From Panulirus ornatus (Eukaryota > Arthropoda > Malacostraca > Decapoda > Palinuridae): a stretch of 64,000 bases of DNA. Location: NCBI RefSeq assembly GCF_036320965.1, contig NC_092287.1:1298325-1362324 (forward strand). The letters run 5' to 3'. Below the pieces are notes generated by a model. The model worked only from the letters and a program-made list of their open reading frames with translations, did not search any database and was not told the origin of the DNA. Shown one piece after another: positions 24,570-37,599 of the stretch. Each line of letters opens with the position of its first letter. Position 1 is the first letter of the stretch. Position numbers and translations under genes: made by a program.

Positions 24570-24995
24570 TGTCTGTGCCATCCCCCTACACATGTTGACA
24601 GTATGTAGGCACTGTGCCATCCCCCTACACATGTTGACAGTATGTGGCACTGTGCCATCCCCCTACACATGATGACAGTATGTAGCACTGTGCCATCCCC
24701 CTACACATGTTGACAGTATGTGGCACTGTGCCATCCCCCTACACATGTTGACAGTATGTAGCACTGTGCCATCCCCCTACACATGTTGACAGTATGTGGC
24801 ACTGTGCCATCCCCCTACACATGTTGACAGCTTGTGGCACTGTGCCATCCCCCTACACATGTTGACAGCATGTGGCACTGTGCCATCCCCCTACACATGT
24901 TGACAGTATGTAGCACTGTGCCATCCCCCTACACATGTTGACAGTATGTGGCACTGTGCCATCCCCCTACACATGTTGACAGTATGTGGCACTGT
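24570..24995. repeat. 38-bp minisatellite, about 11 copies
   Basis: GTGCCATCCCCCTACACATG, TTGACAGTATGTGGCACT. Very low divergence, GTGG/GTAG being the main variant. Confidence 0.96.
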
Positions 24996-25107
24996 GTGTC
25001 TCATGTCGTACATCTCGAGGTCTGTCAGAGAATCATCCACAATCTCAGGTGACTTATAAATGAAAATCATGCAAGGAGAAAAATCAAATTCTTGCTATTA
25101 TTTCATC

Positions 25108-25176
25108 GAGTGACGCGCCAAGTGTGACGCAACAAGTACGACGCAACAAGTGTGACGCAACAAGTGTGACGCGGCA
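25108..25176. repeat. 14-bp short repeat
   Basis: GTGACGCAACAA-type units, five copies. Confidence 0.8.
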
Positions 25177-25200
25177 AGTGCTACGAATCAAAAGCTGAGG

Positions 25201-25381
<181 letters not shown>

Positions 25382-25507
25382 GATCATTAGCGGGCTACAT
25401 TCAATACACCATGGCAACCTTTTCCATATATTCTGAGAACGAGACATATTCTGAAGCCCCGGTCGATTGACGGCGCTCCCAGCGTGAGAAGCGGCTCTTC
25501 CACCAGC

Positions 25508-25960
25508 TTCACAATGGCTCTGTGGCACCCCTGCTGGGTACGACTCTCTGCCACCTCGTCTGTGCTAGGCTCTGTGGCACCCCTGCTGGGTACGACTCTC
25601 TGGCACCTCGTCTGTGCTAGGCTCTGTGGCACCCCTGCTGGGTACGACTCTTTGGCACCTCGTCTGTGCTAGGCTCTGTGGCACCCCTGCTGGGTACGAC
25701 TCTCTGCCACCTCGTCTGTGCTAGGCTCTGTGGCACCCCTGCTGGGTACACGTCTCTGGCACCTCGTCTGTGCTAGGCTCTGTGGCACCCCTGCTGGGTA
25801 CGACTCTCTGCCACCTCGTCTGTGCTAGGCTCTGTGGCACCCCTGCTGAATAAGGCACTATGGCACCCTTGCTGGGTAAGGCTCTGTGGCACCCCTGCTA
25901 GGGACGATTCTCTGGCACCTCGGCTAGGTAAGGCTCTATGGCACCTCGGGCTAGGAAGGG
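25508..25960. repeat. 52-bp minisatellite, about 6.5 copies plus decayed end
   Basis: CTCTGTGGCACCCCTGCTGG, GTACGACTCT, CTGGCACCTCGTCTGTGCTA. The right end (25850..25960) degrades into shortened units. Confidence 0.94.
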
Positions 25961-26184
25961 CTCTATGTCAACACCAGATGAAAGCAACTACACTCCTTTG
26001 AAAGATTCGTGTTGTTGAAGGCCAGACGCAGCGTTCGATCCTCCCTCACTGATCCGTGGAGGTGATCCACCGGCCGCTAATCCACCCACGTCTAAGCCAG
26101 CCAGTGCTGATCCACCCTCTAGTGATCCCCCCTCCTCCACCTGATCATCCACCTCCTATCCATCATCCATCAGACCAATGATGA

Positions 26185-26368
26185 TCCACCTGCTCTTCCT
26201 CCATCCACTACTGATCCACCTGCTCTTCCTCCATCCATTACTGATCCACCTGCTCTTCCTCCATCCATTACTGATCCACCTGCTCTTCCTCCATCCATTA
26301 CTGATCCACCTGCTCTTCCTCCATCCATTACTGATCCACCTGCTCTTCCTCCATCCATTACTGATCCA
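26185..26368. repeat. 30-bp minisatellite, 6 copies
   Basis: CTGATCCACCTGCTCTTCCT then CCATCCATTA. Unit length divisible by three keeps frames open on both strands; not a gene. Confidence 0.96.
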
Positions 26369-26909
26369 ACACCACCACAGACAGGCCTCCTCACCCCATT
26401 CCATCGACCATCCCCACGCGACCAACAGGTCAAGTTGTCAACCCACCGCTCGCCCACCCCAGCCCCTAGCCAACCCCTCCTCAACTGCTAACAACAGTTA
26501 ACCTCCCAGAACAGTAATTAGTCTGGTCAGTCGGGCATCAATAGTCGACGGGGAGACCCCGGCCAAAGTTCGGGAACGTCAAGGTCCGAACGTGTCTAAT
26601 CCGCATTCGCAAGCAAAGTCTCGTATACCTCAGTCCGTTTTCTTTCTCGACTTGTTTTCTTCCTACTCACACACACTCCTTCCTTGTACCAGTGGATACA
26701 GGGACTCAAATGGGAATTCTAATTGGCACACCTGAATAGGACTTATTCACATACCTGATCACTCACCTGAATCCCTGATTGGAAACCTGATCACTCGCCT
26801 GAATCCCAATCAGTACATCTCAATACAAAATTCCAATCCCAGTTTAGGTCATGCGCCAGCAGAGCCATTATTGTGAGCAGCGAGTCACACTCAACACACC
26901 CCAGCCACC
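26369..26909. other. Intronic, nothing recognised
   Basis: Short recurring CACCTGAAT / CCTGATCACT phrases at 26730-26815; no exon. Confidence 0.45.
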
Positions 26910-27862
26910 ACCACCACCACCATCATGCTACCACAATCACCACCCGCACCACCATGCTACCACAATCACCACCCGCACCACCATGCTACCACAATCACCA
27001 CCACCACCATCATGCTACCACAATCACCACCCGCACCACCATGCTACCACAATCACCACCCGCACCACCATGCTACCACAATCACCACCCGCACCACCAT
27101 GCTACCACAATCACCACCCGCACCACCATGCTACCACAATCACCACCCGCACCACCACCATCATGCTACCACAATCACCACCCGCACCACCATGCTACCA
27201 CAATCACCACCCGCACCACCACCATCATGCTACCACAATCACCACCCGCACCACCATGCTACCACAATCACCACCCGCACCACCACCATCATGCTACCAC
27301 AATCACCACCACCACCACCATGCTACCACAATCACCACCACCACCATGCTACCACAATCACCACCACCACCACCATGCTACCACAATCACCACCACCACC
27401 ATGCTACCACAATCACCACCCGCACCACCATGCTACCACAATCACCACCCGCACCACCATGCTACCACAATCACCACCCGCACCACCATGCTACCACAAT
27501 CACCACCCGCACCACCACCATCATGCTACCACAATCACCACCCGCACCACCATGCTACCACAATCACCACCACCACCATGCTACCACAATCACCACCACC
27601 ACCATGCTACCACAATCACCACCACCATCATGCTACCACAATCACCACCACCACCATGCTACCACAATCACCACCACCACCATCATGCTACCACAATCAC
27701 CACCACCACCATGCTACCACAATCACCACCACCACCATGCTACCACAATCACCACCACCACCATGCTACCACAATCACCACCACCATCATGCTACCACAA
27801 TCACCACCACCACCATGCTACCACAATCACCACCACCACCACCACCACAGGAGCATCATCAT
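26910..27862. repeat. 26-32-bp minisatellite, over 30 copies
   Basis: Unit ATGCTACCACAATCACCACC followed by CGCACCACC or by variable CAC triplets. Because the unit lacks stops, all three plus-strand frames stay open for about 1 kb (His/Pro/Thr-rich). That is the mark of a repeat, not of coding constraint. Confidence 0.97.
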
Positions 27863-28225
27863 ACTACCACAATCATCATCACAAGGAGCATCATCATGCT
27901 ACCACCACCACTTGATGATCTGGTGGGCCAGGGGGAGGGGGTTGGTTGGGCGGCTGGAGTGTGTGTGAACGGAAGGACAAGAGTGAGAGAAGTACGTGAA
28001 CGTAACTTCATTTATGAGTGAGTTGTGAGGTGATGAGGACAAGCAACAGTCAGTGGGTATTCAGGGGGTCAGAATAGAGATGACACACTCTTACACGAGG
28101 CAAGGACAGACACCTGTGAGGAACGAGAGGCACCAGTCAGGTTGCATGACACATGAAGGCCACCACACCACGCACCACATGACGCCTGACTGACTCCCAC
28201 CCACTCCTTCAAGCACAGCCCGGTC

Positions 28226-28227
<2 letters not shown>

Positions 28228-28268
<41 letters not shown>
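28228..28268. repeat. (GT)n microsatellite
   Basis: About 20 GT units. Confidence 0.95.
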
Positions 28269-28269
<1 letters not shown>

Positions 28270-28346
28270 GTTCATACCTCTATGAAAAACATGAAGGTCC
28301 AGGACTTTCACGATTCTCTGCACATATATCAGTCACCAGCAGACGA

Positions 28347-28806
28347 TTATGTATGTCAGCAGTACAGTAGTGGATTATATATGTCAGCAGTACAGGAGTG
28401 GATTATATATGTCAGCAGTACAGTAGTGGATTATATATGTCAGCAGTACAGTAGTGGATTATATATGTCAGCAGTACAGTAGTGGATTATATATGTCAGC
28501 AGTACAGGAGTGGATTATATATGTCAGCAGTACAGGAGTGGATTATATATGTCAGCAGTACAGGAGTGGATTATATATGTCAGCAGTACAGTAATGGATT
28601 ATATATGTCAGCAGTACAGGAGTGGATTATATATGTCAGCAGTACAGTAGTGGATTATATATGTCAGCAGTACAGTAGTGGATTATATATGTCAGCAGTA
28701 CAGTAGTGGATTATATATGTCAGCAGTACAGGAGTGGATTATATATGTCAGCAGTACAGGAGTGGATTATATATGTCAGCAGTACAGGAGTGGATTATAT
28801 ATGTCA
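28347..28806. repeat. 28-bp minisatellite, about 16 copies
   Basis: GTCAGCAGTACAGTAGTGGA then TTATATAT. Copies differ mainly by CAGTAG versus CAGGAG. Confidence 0.97.
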
Positions 28807-28894
28807 GTAGAGGATTATATAATTATCAGACTGTGAAGGCCAGCTAATTCCCAAGCTCGGAGATTCATTGAATTACTCATGGACACAAGAAGCA

Positions 28895-28978
28895 AGGGTT
28901 CCAGGGACGGAGTGGGATGGGTTCCAGGGATGGAGTGGGATGGGTTCCAGGGACATAGTGGGATGGGTTCCAGGACGC
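28895..28978. repeat. 23-bp repeat, 3-4 copies
   Basis: GGGTTCCAGGGATGGAGTGG-type units. Confidence 0.85.
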
Positions 28979-29209
28979 GTAAATTAGATCGTAAAGTAGA
29001 TTTCCAGATTATGGCGAGACTTGATGTAATTTCCGCCACACCTGACATATGCCAAGTCTCTGACTTTAAGGTTATATTAAAGTAATTACATTCTCGAGTG
29101 AAAAGATTACTTTTTCCAATGTCCAAAAATGACATTCATGAGTTCAAGCAATGATTAGTATTCGTATATTTCTTGTTGGCTTCTCTCCAAGTGTTCTCCT
29201 CATGACCAT

Positions 29210-29605
29210 ATGACAGTGGTGGGTCACAGATCAAAATGATGGGTCAGAGGTCACAGTGATGGGTTATAGGTCTGAGTGATGGGTCAAAGGTCAGAATGAT
29301 GAGTTATAAAGCTCTAAGTAACGGGTAAGAGGTCAAAGTGATGGATACACAGGTCAAAATGATGTGTCACAGGTTAGGGTGATGGGTCAAAGGTCAGAAT
29401 GATGAGTTATAAAGCTCTAAGTAACGGGTAAGAGGTCAAAGTGATGGATACACAGGTCAAAATGATGTGTCACAGGTTAGGGTGATGGGTCAAAGGTCAG
29501 AATGATGAGTTATAAAGCTCTAAGTAACGGGTAAGAGGTCAAAGTGATGGATACACAAGTCAAAATGATGTGTCACAGGTTAGGGTGATGGGTCAAAGGT
29601 CAGAA
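29210..29605. repeat. 103-bp tandem repeat carrying DR1 motifs
   Basis: Three near-identical 103-bp units begin with GGGTCAAAGGTCAGAATGAT at 29281, 29384 and 29487; a fourth start is at 29590. A looser, older part lies at 29210..29280. Each unit has several AGGTCA half-sites. Confidence 0.93.
29241..29602 (+). promoter_or_regulatory. Cluster of five candidate nuclear-receptor DR1 sites
   Basis: GGGTCAAAGGTCA at 29281, 29384, 29487 and 29590, and GGGTCAGAGGTCA at 29241. DR1 is the established site type for HNF4 and RXR/USP homo- or heterodimers. The sites sit inside the large allatostatin intron. They exist because the repeat contains them; a regulatory role is only possible, not shown. Confidence 0.35.
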
Positions 29606-30209
29606 ATGATTCTCTGCCACACAGGGAGGAAAATGGTAGTTGGGTCGAGGTGAGGCAGGGTTTCATGATGGGAAAAGGCCGTTCAGTACGTGCCACCATA
29701 CGGAAATGGGAAGTGGGTATTGAATGTATGCACCATGCAGAAGACGAAAGACCCTAACAAGAGTGAACAAAGTTGATATTTATATATAAAGAAAACGGGG
29801 CCAGGAGGGGTTCACGATGCCAGATTGTAAGATAACTGATAATTTCTGGCTCATTAAGACGCATTGCATCAAATTTATTGAAGATAAACACCGGCAACGT
29901 AAACACTGCTGAGTTTTCACAGATATGGATCTTCTGTTTTGCCTTTTGTTTCTTGTCTCTTTACGTGACTTATGATCCTAAGCTGGACACGATCACATCG
30001 TTTTCGTGGGCAATGACTATCATTTCATTTGTGGTGATCTGGGTACGTTTCCACCGTTCAATTAACATTTCCGAGTAACCCAATGGCTGTATGTCCACCT
30101 AATACCTGATAAACCCTTTCTATCTGTAGTCGATAAAAAAGATGAGAGACAACAGAATATCGCTGAACCTTTTGTTTTATTCCTGATTGGGTCGGAATTC
30201 TTTAGTGCG
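29606..30209. other. Intronic, nothing recognised
   Basis: An open frame at 29878..30078 is hydrophobic but has no family match or splice context. Confidence 0.4.
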
Positions 30210-30490
30210 CCGGTATGACCCTTGGGCACGACGGTACGACTCTTAAGCAAGACGGTACGACTCTTGAACATGACGCTTCGACTCTTGAGCAAGACGTACG
30301 ACCCTTCACTATGACATATGATCCTTCAGCACGACGTTTACGACCTTTGTGCATGATGGCCTGGCTACTGACCTGACTCTTTACAGAGATAGGCTCAAGG
30401 TCAGACCATCTTCACCCAAGGTCGTGTTCAAGGGTCGTACCACAGCGCTCCAGGGTCGTACTGTCGTGTTGAAGGATCGTACAGTCGTGC
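30210..30490. mobile_element. Foldback-like element with long left arm
   Basis: The left arm has about seven diverged units (GGTATGACCCTTGGGCACGA, then ACGGTACGACTCTTAAGCAA and so on). The centre reads GCATGATGGCCTGGCTACTG, ACCTGACTCTTTACAGAG, GGCTCAAGGTCAGACCATCT. The right arm has about four inverted units beginning CACCCAAGGTCGTGTTC. High arm divergence suggests an old copy. It is the best template for the centre. Confidence 0.75.
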
Positions 30491-30744
30491 CCATTTGGGG
30501 TACTACCTTGACCTAGAGGGAAGGCCCAGCAGACCATCCTGCAGTACCGCACTAAGCATGACTCTCCCTACACTTCCTTATTCTCTTAAAATCCCTGTCG
30601 TATCTCTCCCATCCACTCTCACTCCTCTCTGTATTCTCCCCGCTCTCCCTTCTCCCCTCTCGCTGCTCTCTCCCATGCGTTTGAGGTATTACCAAAAGGA
30701 AGGGGAGAGGTCCTACTCCCTCTGTGTCAATATTTACACACCAG

Positions 30745-31050
30745 GTCTGCCCTCTCTCACCACCACACCAGGTTGGCTCCCCTGATAGCTTCCCCTCACC
30801 ACCACACCAGGTTGGCTCCCCTGATAGCTTCCCCTCACCACCACACCAGGTTGGCTCCCCTGATAGCTTCCCCTCACCACCACACCAGGTTGGCTCCCCT
30901 GATAGCTTCCCCTCACCACCACACCAGGTTGGCTCCCCTGATAGCTTCCCCTCACCACCACACCAGGTTGGCTCCCCTGATAGCTTCCCCTCACCACCAC
31001 ACCAGGTTGGCTCCCCTGATAGCTTCCCCTCACCACCACAACACGAGGTT
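30745..31050. repeat. 39-bp minisatellite, about 7.5 copies
   Basis: CCAGGTTGGCTCCCCTGATA then GCTTCCCCTCACCACCACA, practically identical copies. A run of about 14 C follows at 31055. Confidence 0.97.
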
Positions 31051-31068
31051 GACCCCCCCCCCCCCCCG

Positions 31069-31384
31069 TGATGGCCTCTACATAACTGGGACACAAAGTA
31101 TGGCGAAGATTTACGTCATCTTCCCTTGACAGTAACGGAGGTTCCGCAAGTCATTTGTTTCCTGTTATACGTGAGGGGAATCTCAGTAAATATTGAGAAC
31201 TGGTTATTTATCACTAATGCAAATAAATCCTCTATAACAGAGGGGGACAATTTTTCATGGCTTAGTCAAGCCGTTTTCAGAACACAGATCTTTAAACAGG
31301 AGGCTCTATATACAGATAGGCAATCTGCCCACAGGCAATCCAGCTGTTCATCCTCCCCTCGGAGGTTGGTACATAAATCAAGGT

Positions 31385-31453
<69 letters not shown>

Positions 31454-31565
31454 TGGGAATGATAACATGGACAACATACGGAAGTGTAAAAAAAGTTGTG
31501 TAACAGCAAAGGAAGTTGAAATAACTGGGCCCTACAAGTTATATAAAGATCCCACACCCTACAGT

Positions 31566-31601
<36 letters not shown>

Positions 31602-32289
31602 GCGCGTTCCTCCTTGCTGAAGGCAGCGCATCAAGACCGATGTTTAGGTTTTTAACTTGACCATCCATCATGAGGTAACAACATCCCACCAAACGACACA
31701 AGGATGTTATCAGTGTGGTCACCAAACAGTCCCAGGTCCAGAGTGACGTCTGGAGCCCCAGCCCGGGAGCCACCACGACCAACTGGTAAGCTGAAGACAT
31801 AAAATGACAGGCAAACGATGGCTTCCCAGATCCAGGGGCAGGAGGCCTGGGTGACACAGGACCACGATGGCGGGAAACAAAGAAAAAACTTTTAACTACA
31901 TCCACACATAATGACTGTGTGTGTGTATATACCAGTTTATCACGGCCATAAACATTATTCAGGTAGTGGCGAAGGCAATAGATCTCGGGTAATGGGGACA
32001 TAACGTTAACAGATGTGACACAAACATTACCAATAAGAGTCGCAGGAGTCAAGTGAGTTCAGATCAATGTGTGTTCGGGTCAGACAACACTTGATGGACG
32101 AGACTGCAACTCTCCCAGGACGTGAGTGTTGCCAAGCTAGTCTTGATAATGTAGCGAGGCTTCGACAAACACTGGCCCAGACGCAGACGGGGGGAGGTAC
32201 AGCCACCGACCAGAGAGGGACAGGTGGTGGGAGGTGGCCACGGCTCGGAGGGGTTTGTTGAAGGTGAGGTTTTTTGGAGGGAGTGATGA
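31069..32289. other. Intronic, with (GT)n and (CA)n runs
   Basis: (GT)n of about 34 units at 31384..31452 and (CA)n at 31566..31600. No exon recognised. Confidence 0.5.
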
Positions 32290-32575
32290 CTGGAGGGACG
32301 AAACATTACTTGAAGGGCTGAAACGTTAGCTGAAGTTTAGACATCCTACCTGAAGGGCCGAAACGTTATATGAAGGGTAGAAACGTTACCTGAAAGCCTG
32401 AAACGTTATCTGAAGGGCCAAAACAGTACCTGAAGGGTCAAAACGTTACCTGAAGGGTCAAAACGTTACCTGAAGGGTCAAAACATTACCTGAAGGGCCG
32501 AAACGTTACCTGAAAGCCTGAAACGTTTCCTGAAGGGTCAGAACGCTACCTGAAGGGCTGAAACGTTACCAAGGG
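32290..32575. repeat. 19-20-bp minisatellite, about 14 copies
   Basis: TGAAGGGCCGAAACGTTACC and variants (GGTCA, AGCCTG). The unit holds AACGTT. Confidence 0.92.
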
Positions 32576-33349
32576 TTTCCAAACAAACCAAAGGAAAAGC
32601 TAGAATGCCTTGATGGATCAGCGTCAGGTGATGGGGTGACCTTCAGAACAAACCCTGCCACGCACCGAGCGGGTGTGGCCAACAGGTGATTCTGACCCAG
32701 GTGTAATTACGAGATGGAGAGAGAGCTGGCCTCTCCCATGGGCCTCCTCTTGACGCAACACCATCCATCACTGCTGTGTTGCCGCCACGGCACAACACAA
32801 GCATTCCCGGCAACACCAAACGGCAAATATCAAAACCCAGAGTTCTCGTGATCTAGTAAATGCTTCATTTTGAAACATTCTTGAACTGTGGTTCAGATCT
32901 GGTGATTCCAGGAAGGCCACACAAGCTTTCTGGTTTATTACTGAACTGGAACTTCCAGTCTGTGCTCTTTCAGTACTTCCCTGAAGTCTGTACAGGATCT
33001 GACGTCGGACGAACCACAATATGAACATGTGGAACCTGACGCTGAATATGTATAGCGGGAGCGCGCGTGCGTGTGCGTGTGGGGGTGCGGGGTGGGGGTT
33101 TGGGGGGATGGGGGGGGGATAGTAAGGAGAATCAACAGGTGGTAGAGCATCCATACGGGTCTGTGTCTTCCCTCCTCCACAGCTGGCCACCATCATCAGC
33201 ACCACCTCCTGACCTGACCTGACCTGACCTCGTAGCGTCAGCTGCCACCACCCGCCGGCCCAGGTGGGTCAGCCATCTGGGGCTGGGACATATCCCGCCT
33301 GGGATGGATCGTCAGTCATACGTCATCATCGTCTTACTATGTTCAGTCC
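32576..33349. other. Intronic, nothing coding recognised
   Basis: Includes a G-rich stretch at 33080-33120 and four to five tandem CCTGA units at 33208..33232, which read TGACC half-sites. Confidence 0.45.
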
Positions 33350-33748
33350 TGAACCCCTGAGCACGACGGTACGACCCTTGAGCACGACGGTACGACCCTG
33401 AGCACGACGGTACGACCCTTGAGCACGACGGTACGACCCTTGAGCACGACGGTACGACCCTTGAGCACGAAGGTACGACCCTTGAGCACGACGCTACGAC
33501 CCTTGAGCATGACGGTACGACCCTTGAGCACGACGTTACGACCCTTGAGCATGACGGTACGACCCTTGAGCACGACGTTACGACCCTTGAGCACGACGTT
33601 ACGACCCTTGAGCACGACGGTACGACCCTTGAGCACGACGCTACGACCCTTGAGCACGACGGTACGACCCTTGAGCACGACGTTACGACCCTTGAGCACG
33701 ACGGTACGACCCTTGAGCACGACGGTACGACCCTTGAGCATGAGGCTT
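33350..33748 (-). repeat. 21-bp dispersed minisatellite, 19-copy array
   Basis: Units TTGAGCACGACGGTACGACC plus C in minus orientation. Variants at one position (CGG, CGC, CGT, AGG before TACGACC) are intermixed. No second arm is seen nearby. Confidence 0.96.
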
Positions 33749-33846
33749 AAAATAAACAGTCTCAGTAAATTACTTACACACTTAACTGATGGGTAAGGCA
33801 GCCACGACAAACTAAATTTCTCGTTAAAAACAACAGATAAACAACG

Positions 33847-33862
33847 CCCCCCCCCCCCCCCC
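33847..33862. repeat. C homopolymer
   Basis: A run of about 16 C; such runs are error-prone in assembly. Confidence 0.8.
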
Positions 33863-34323
33863 AGCTTGACGTGCGTACAACCCCCCCTCCCTCCCTCCCC
33901 CTCCCCCGCCACCTTTACGACAAACGACGAATCCAGAACGTCCGACGCGGACGCTGCTGCGTCTGTCGCTTCGCTCCCTCCTCGTCTCCAGTGACGTACC
34001 CGGGAAGCGTTTTCGACGCTACGTCCATCCGTCGGTCGTCCACTGCGTCGTCGTGGTAGGCGGTAAATGCTTCTGTCCCAGGAAAATACGACATTTAATC
34101 AGTCCACAATGATGGCCTCTGTGAATCTCGCTCCATCTGTATTCATTGGTGGGCCGTCCAAGGTAATTACCAGAGTCCAAGGTAATTACCAGTGTCCAAG
34201 GTAATTACTGGTGCCAATCGCTCGGTGATCAAGCATGGTAATTGGTATTCACAAGATAACACGGCTTCAGTGAGGCTAATACTGTCCCCCCCCCCACCCC
34301 GTGGGTTGTGGTACGTCAGTGGT

Positions 34324-34580
34324 AACCCTCTAGAGTGTGGTAGGGTTGTGGTGCACCCCCGGAGTGTGGTACGGTTGTGGTGCACCCCCGGAGTGTGGTA
34401 GGGTTGTGGTGCACCCCCGGAGTGTGGTAGGGTTGTGGTGCAGGGTTGTGGTGCACCCCCGGAGTGTGGTAGGGTTGTGGTGCAGGGTTGTGGTGCACCC
34501 CCGGAGTGTGGTAGGGTTGTGGTGCAGGGTTGTGGTGCACCTCCGGAGTGATGCAGGGTCGTGGTTCACCCCGGAGGGTG
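34324..34580. repeat. 29-bp minisatellite with 13-bp insertions
   Basis: GAGTGTGGTAGGGTTGTGGT then GCACCCCCG. Some copies repeat the AGGGTTGTGGTGC part, giving 42-bp units. Confidence 0.93.
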
Positions 34581-34762
34581 GTGGCAGGGTCGGGAAATGG
34601 TGCCCCCAGAGCCTGGCTAGCGGTGCCCCCCTAGAGTGAGGTAGGAGATCGGTAACCCAGGAGATTCAGTATAAACCTCCAGACTGTAAAATCTTAGGAG
34701 ATAAGTTTCTTAATTAATGGTCAGAACTTTGTGAAACTCGGCGTGTTACAGCTAGTTACTGG

Positions 34763-34765
<3 letters not shown>

Positions 34766-34820
<55 letters not shown>
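34766..34820. repeat. (GA)n microsatellite
   Basis: About 27 GA units. Confidence 0.97.
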
Positions 34821-34823
<3 letters not shown>

Positions 34824-34878
34824 GAGTGGGGGCAAGTTGGAAGTAATGTTAATACGTCACACACATCGCTCTCAAAAG

Positions 34879-35640
<762 letters not shown>

Positions 35641-35760
35641 CATTCTCTTAATTTCTACCTCTCTCATACTTTCTACCTCCTTCATAATTTCTACTTCCTC
35701 ATAGATTCTACCTCCCTCATAATTTCTACCTCCCTCATAATTTCTACCTCCCTCATAAAG
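35641..35760. repeat. 19-21-bp repeat
   Basis: CTCCCTCATAATTTCTAC-type units, about six, with changes. Confidence 0.88.
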
Positions 35761-36084
35761 TGATGTGTTCCTCAATAATTGCCTCCCAAAAAACCCACTT
35801 TCCTCTGATAAGAAAAGACGATAAACCCGCAAATAAAAATGGTCTGAAGGAAAGTAAATAATTACTGACCTTTTTACACGTTGTGTTGCGGGCCGCTCGA
35901 CCCCGCTTACCCGAACCATGAGTGTTGCTGGGAGAGGAGGGGAGGGTGGTGAGAGGCGAGGCTGGGGGAGAGGCGAGGCTGGGGGAGAGGCGAGAGAGTG
36001 CAAGATTTACAAATGTTGTTAGACATGGGGAGAGTGGATGAGAGATGGGAGAGTGGAATATTGTGTGGAACACAAGGAACTGGA

Positions 36085-36180
36085 GTGAGAGTGGTGGGTC
36101 ACAGAGTGAGAGTGGTGGGTCACAGAGTGAGAGTGGTGGGTCACAGAGTGAGAGTGGCGGGTCACAGAGTGAGTCAGGGT
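36085..36180. repeat. 21-bp repeat, 4 copies
   Basis: GAGTGAGAGTGGTGGGTCAC plus A. It shares its length, not its sequence, with the dispersed 21-bp family. Confidence 0.9.
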
Positions 36181-36364
36181 AGCGGTAAGAGTGGCAGGTG
36201 AGAGAGTGAGAGTGTCAGGCCTCGTCTCCCCCGGCCGGGGAGGATGGGGGGGGAGGGGGGGTCCCAGGCTTGACGTACACAGAAGAAAATGTGGCGCGGG
36301 TTCCCGCCGACTCCTGAAGCATATTGACGCCCCACAATTTTTCCTTCCCTCCCGCTCTACCCTG

Positions 36365-36560
36365 GTTAGCCCGAGGAGCAGGTCACACTTGACCTGAGGA
36401 GTAGGTCACACTTGACCCGAGCAGCAGGTCACACTTGACCCGAGGAGCAGGTCACACTTAACCTGAGGAGCAGGTCACACTTGACCCGAGGAGCGGGTCC
36501 CACTTGACCCAAGAAACAGGTGTCAACACGACCCCATGAGCAGGTCACACTTGACCAGGG
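36365..36560. repeat. 24-bp repeat, about 8 copies
   Basis: GAGGAGCAGGTCACACTTGA plus CCC. Each unit contains AGGTCA; the last copies are diverged. Confidence 0.9.
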
Positions 36561-36619
36561 GAACAGGCCCCTCTCGACGCTATGAACAGGACCTACTTGA
36601 CGTGATCAGAGGTGAGCTT

Positions 36620-36621
<2 letters not shown>

Positions 36622-36658
<37 letters not shown>

Positions 36659-36688
36659 AAATTGCCTATTTGAGCGGGGGGGGGGGGA
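36622..36688. repeat. (GT)n and a G-run
   Basis: (GT)n at 36622..36655 and about 11 G at 36677. Confidence 0.9.
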
Positions 36689-37070
36689 GTACTCTACTCG
36701 AGGCCACACATTCACCACCCGGCCACATCCAGCCCTCCTCCACCACACATACAACATCAAGCATTGCTCCACATACATATTGGTCTCATACATTTCCTCC
36801 TTCACGTCGGGTTACGTTCTGTGGCTGTTCTCCCGCTGCATCTCTCGCAGAACAGATCACTAAGTCTTCAATGTGGCTTAATAACGTGAAGGTTGTGATC
36901 AAGTCACCCCTCACTCCTCTCTCTTGCATGGTGGGAAAGCCTTGTGACAAACCTTTCCCCATAACTTAATTTATCTTAATCATAGAACTATTTTCATTGT
37001 GTATATGTGTGTAATATATTCTTATCTTAAAGTATAAGAATTTCTGGAATAATATAGTATACATCATAAC

Positions 37071-37071
<1 letters not shown>

Positions 37072-37147
<76 letters not shown>
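37072..37147. repeat. (TA)n microsatellite
   Basis: About 38 TA units. Confidence 0.97.
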
Positions 37148-37150
<3 letters not shown>

Positions 37151-37545
37151 GTCAAAAAATAATATAGAAATACTTACATGGTTCCCGTATGGCTGAAATG
37201 AAAGAAAAAAGAACATTGTAAGTCAAAATTCAGGCACAATACATCAATATACTCACACAATGTACTATGAGGGAGGGAAGGGTTCCCACATCATGTGTTG
37301 TACATCATGTGAAATGTGCATCAGTGTTGTACGAGTGTTCAGTGACATAACACAGCAAGAAGCAATACACAGCGCAACCTAGCACCTTGAGGATCCACCT
37401 TCTAACACAGCCAGTGGGCCGTGTTGCCTCAGCTTTGTGATATCAGCTAGAGAGATGAGATGGTATGTATATCTCTCAACACAGCCACAGCGAACGTGTG
37501 ATGTGTGTGTTGCTTATAGAATATTCAGCACGCGAGCCACTGCTA

Positions 37546-37599
<54 letters not shown>

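Noticed and set aside
24570..24995. Regular repeats that might suggest a CRISPR array
   Set aside because: Units are contiguous with no unique spacers, and the genome is animal.
26851..28021. Long open frames of 347-382 codons
   Set aside because: They consist of a stop-free minisatellite read in three frames; no start, splice or domain evidence.
29878..30078. 66-codon frame with two hydrophobic stretches
   Set aside because: Could mimic a small membrane protein, but AT-rich codons give hydrophobic runs by chance and nothing else supports it.
33343..33912. Open frame with repeated VVLKGRT, and similar TTVRPLS/VVLKGR frames at 12, 49 and 60 kb
   Set aside because: Pure translation of the 21-bp repeat on either strand; both strands are open, as expected from a period divisible by three.
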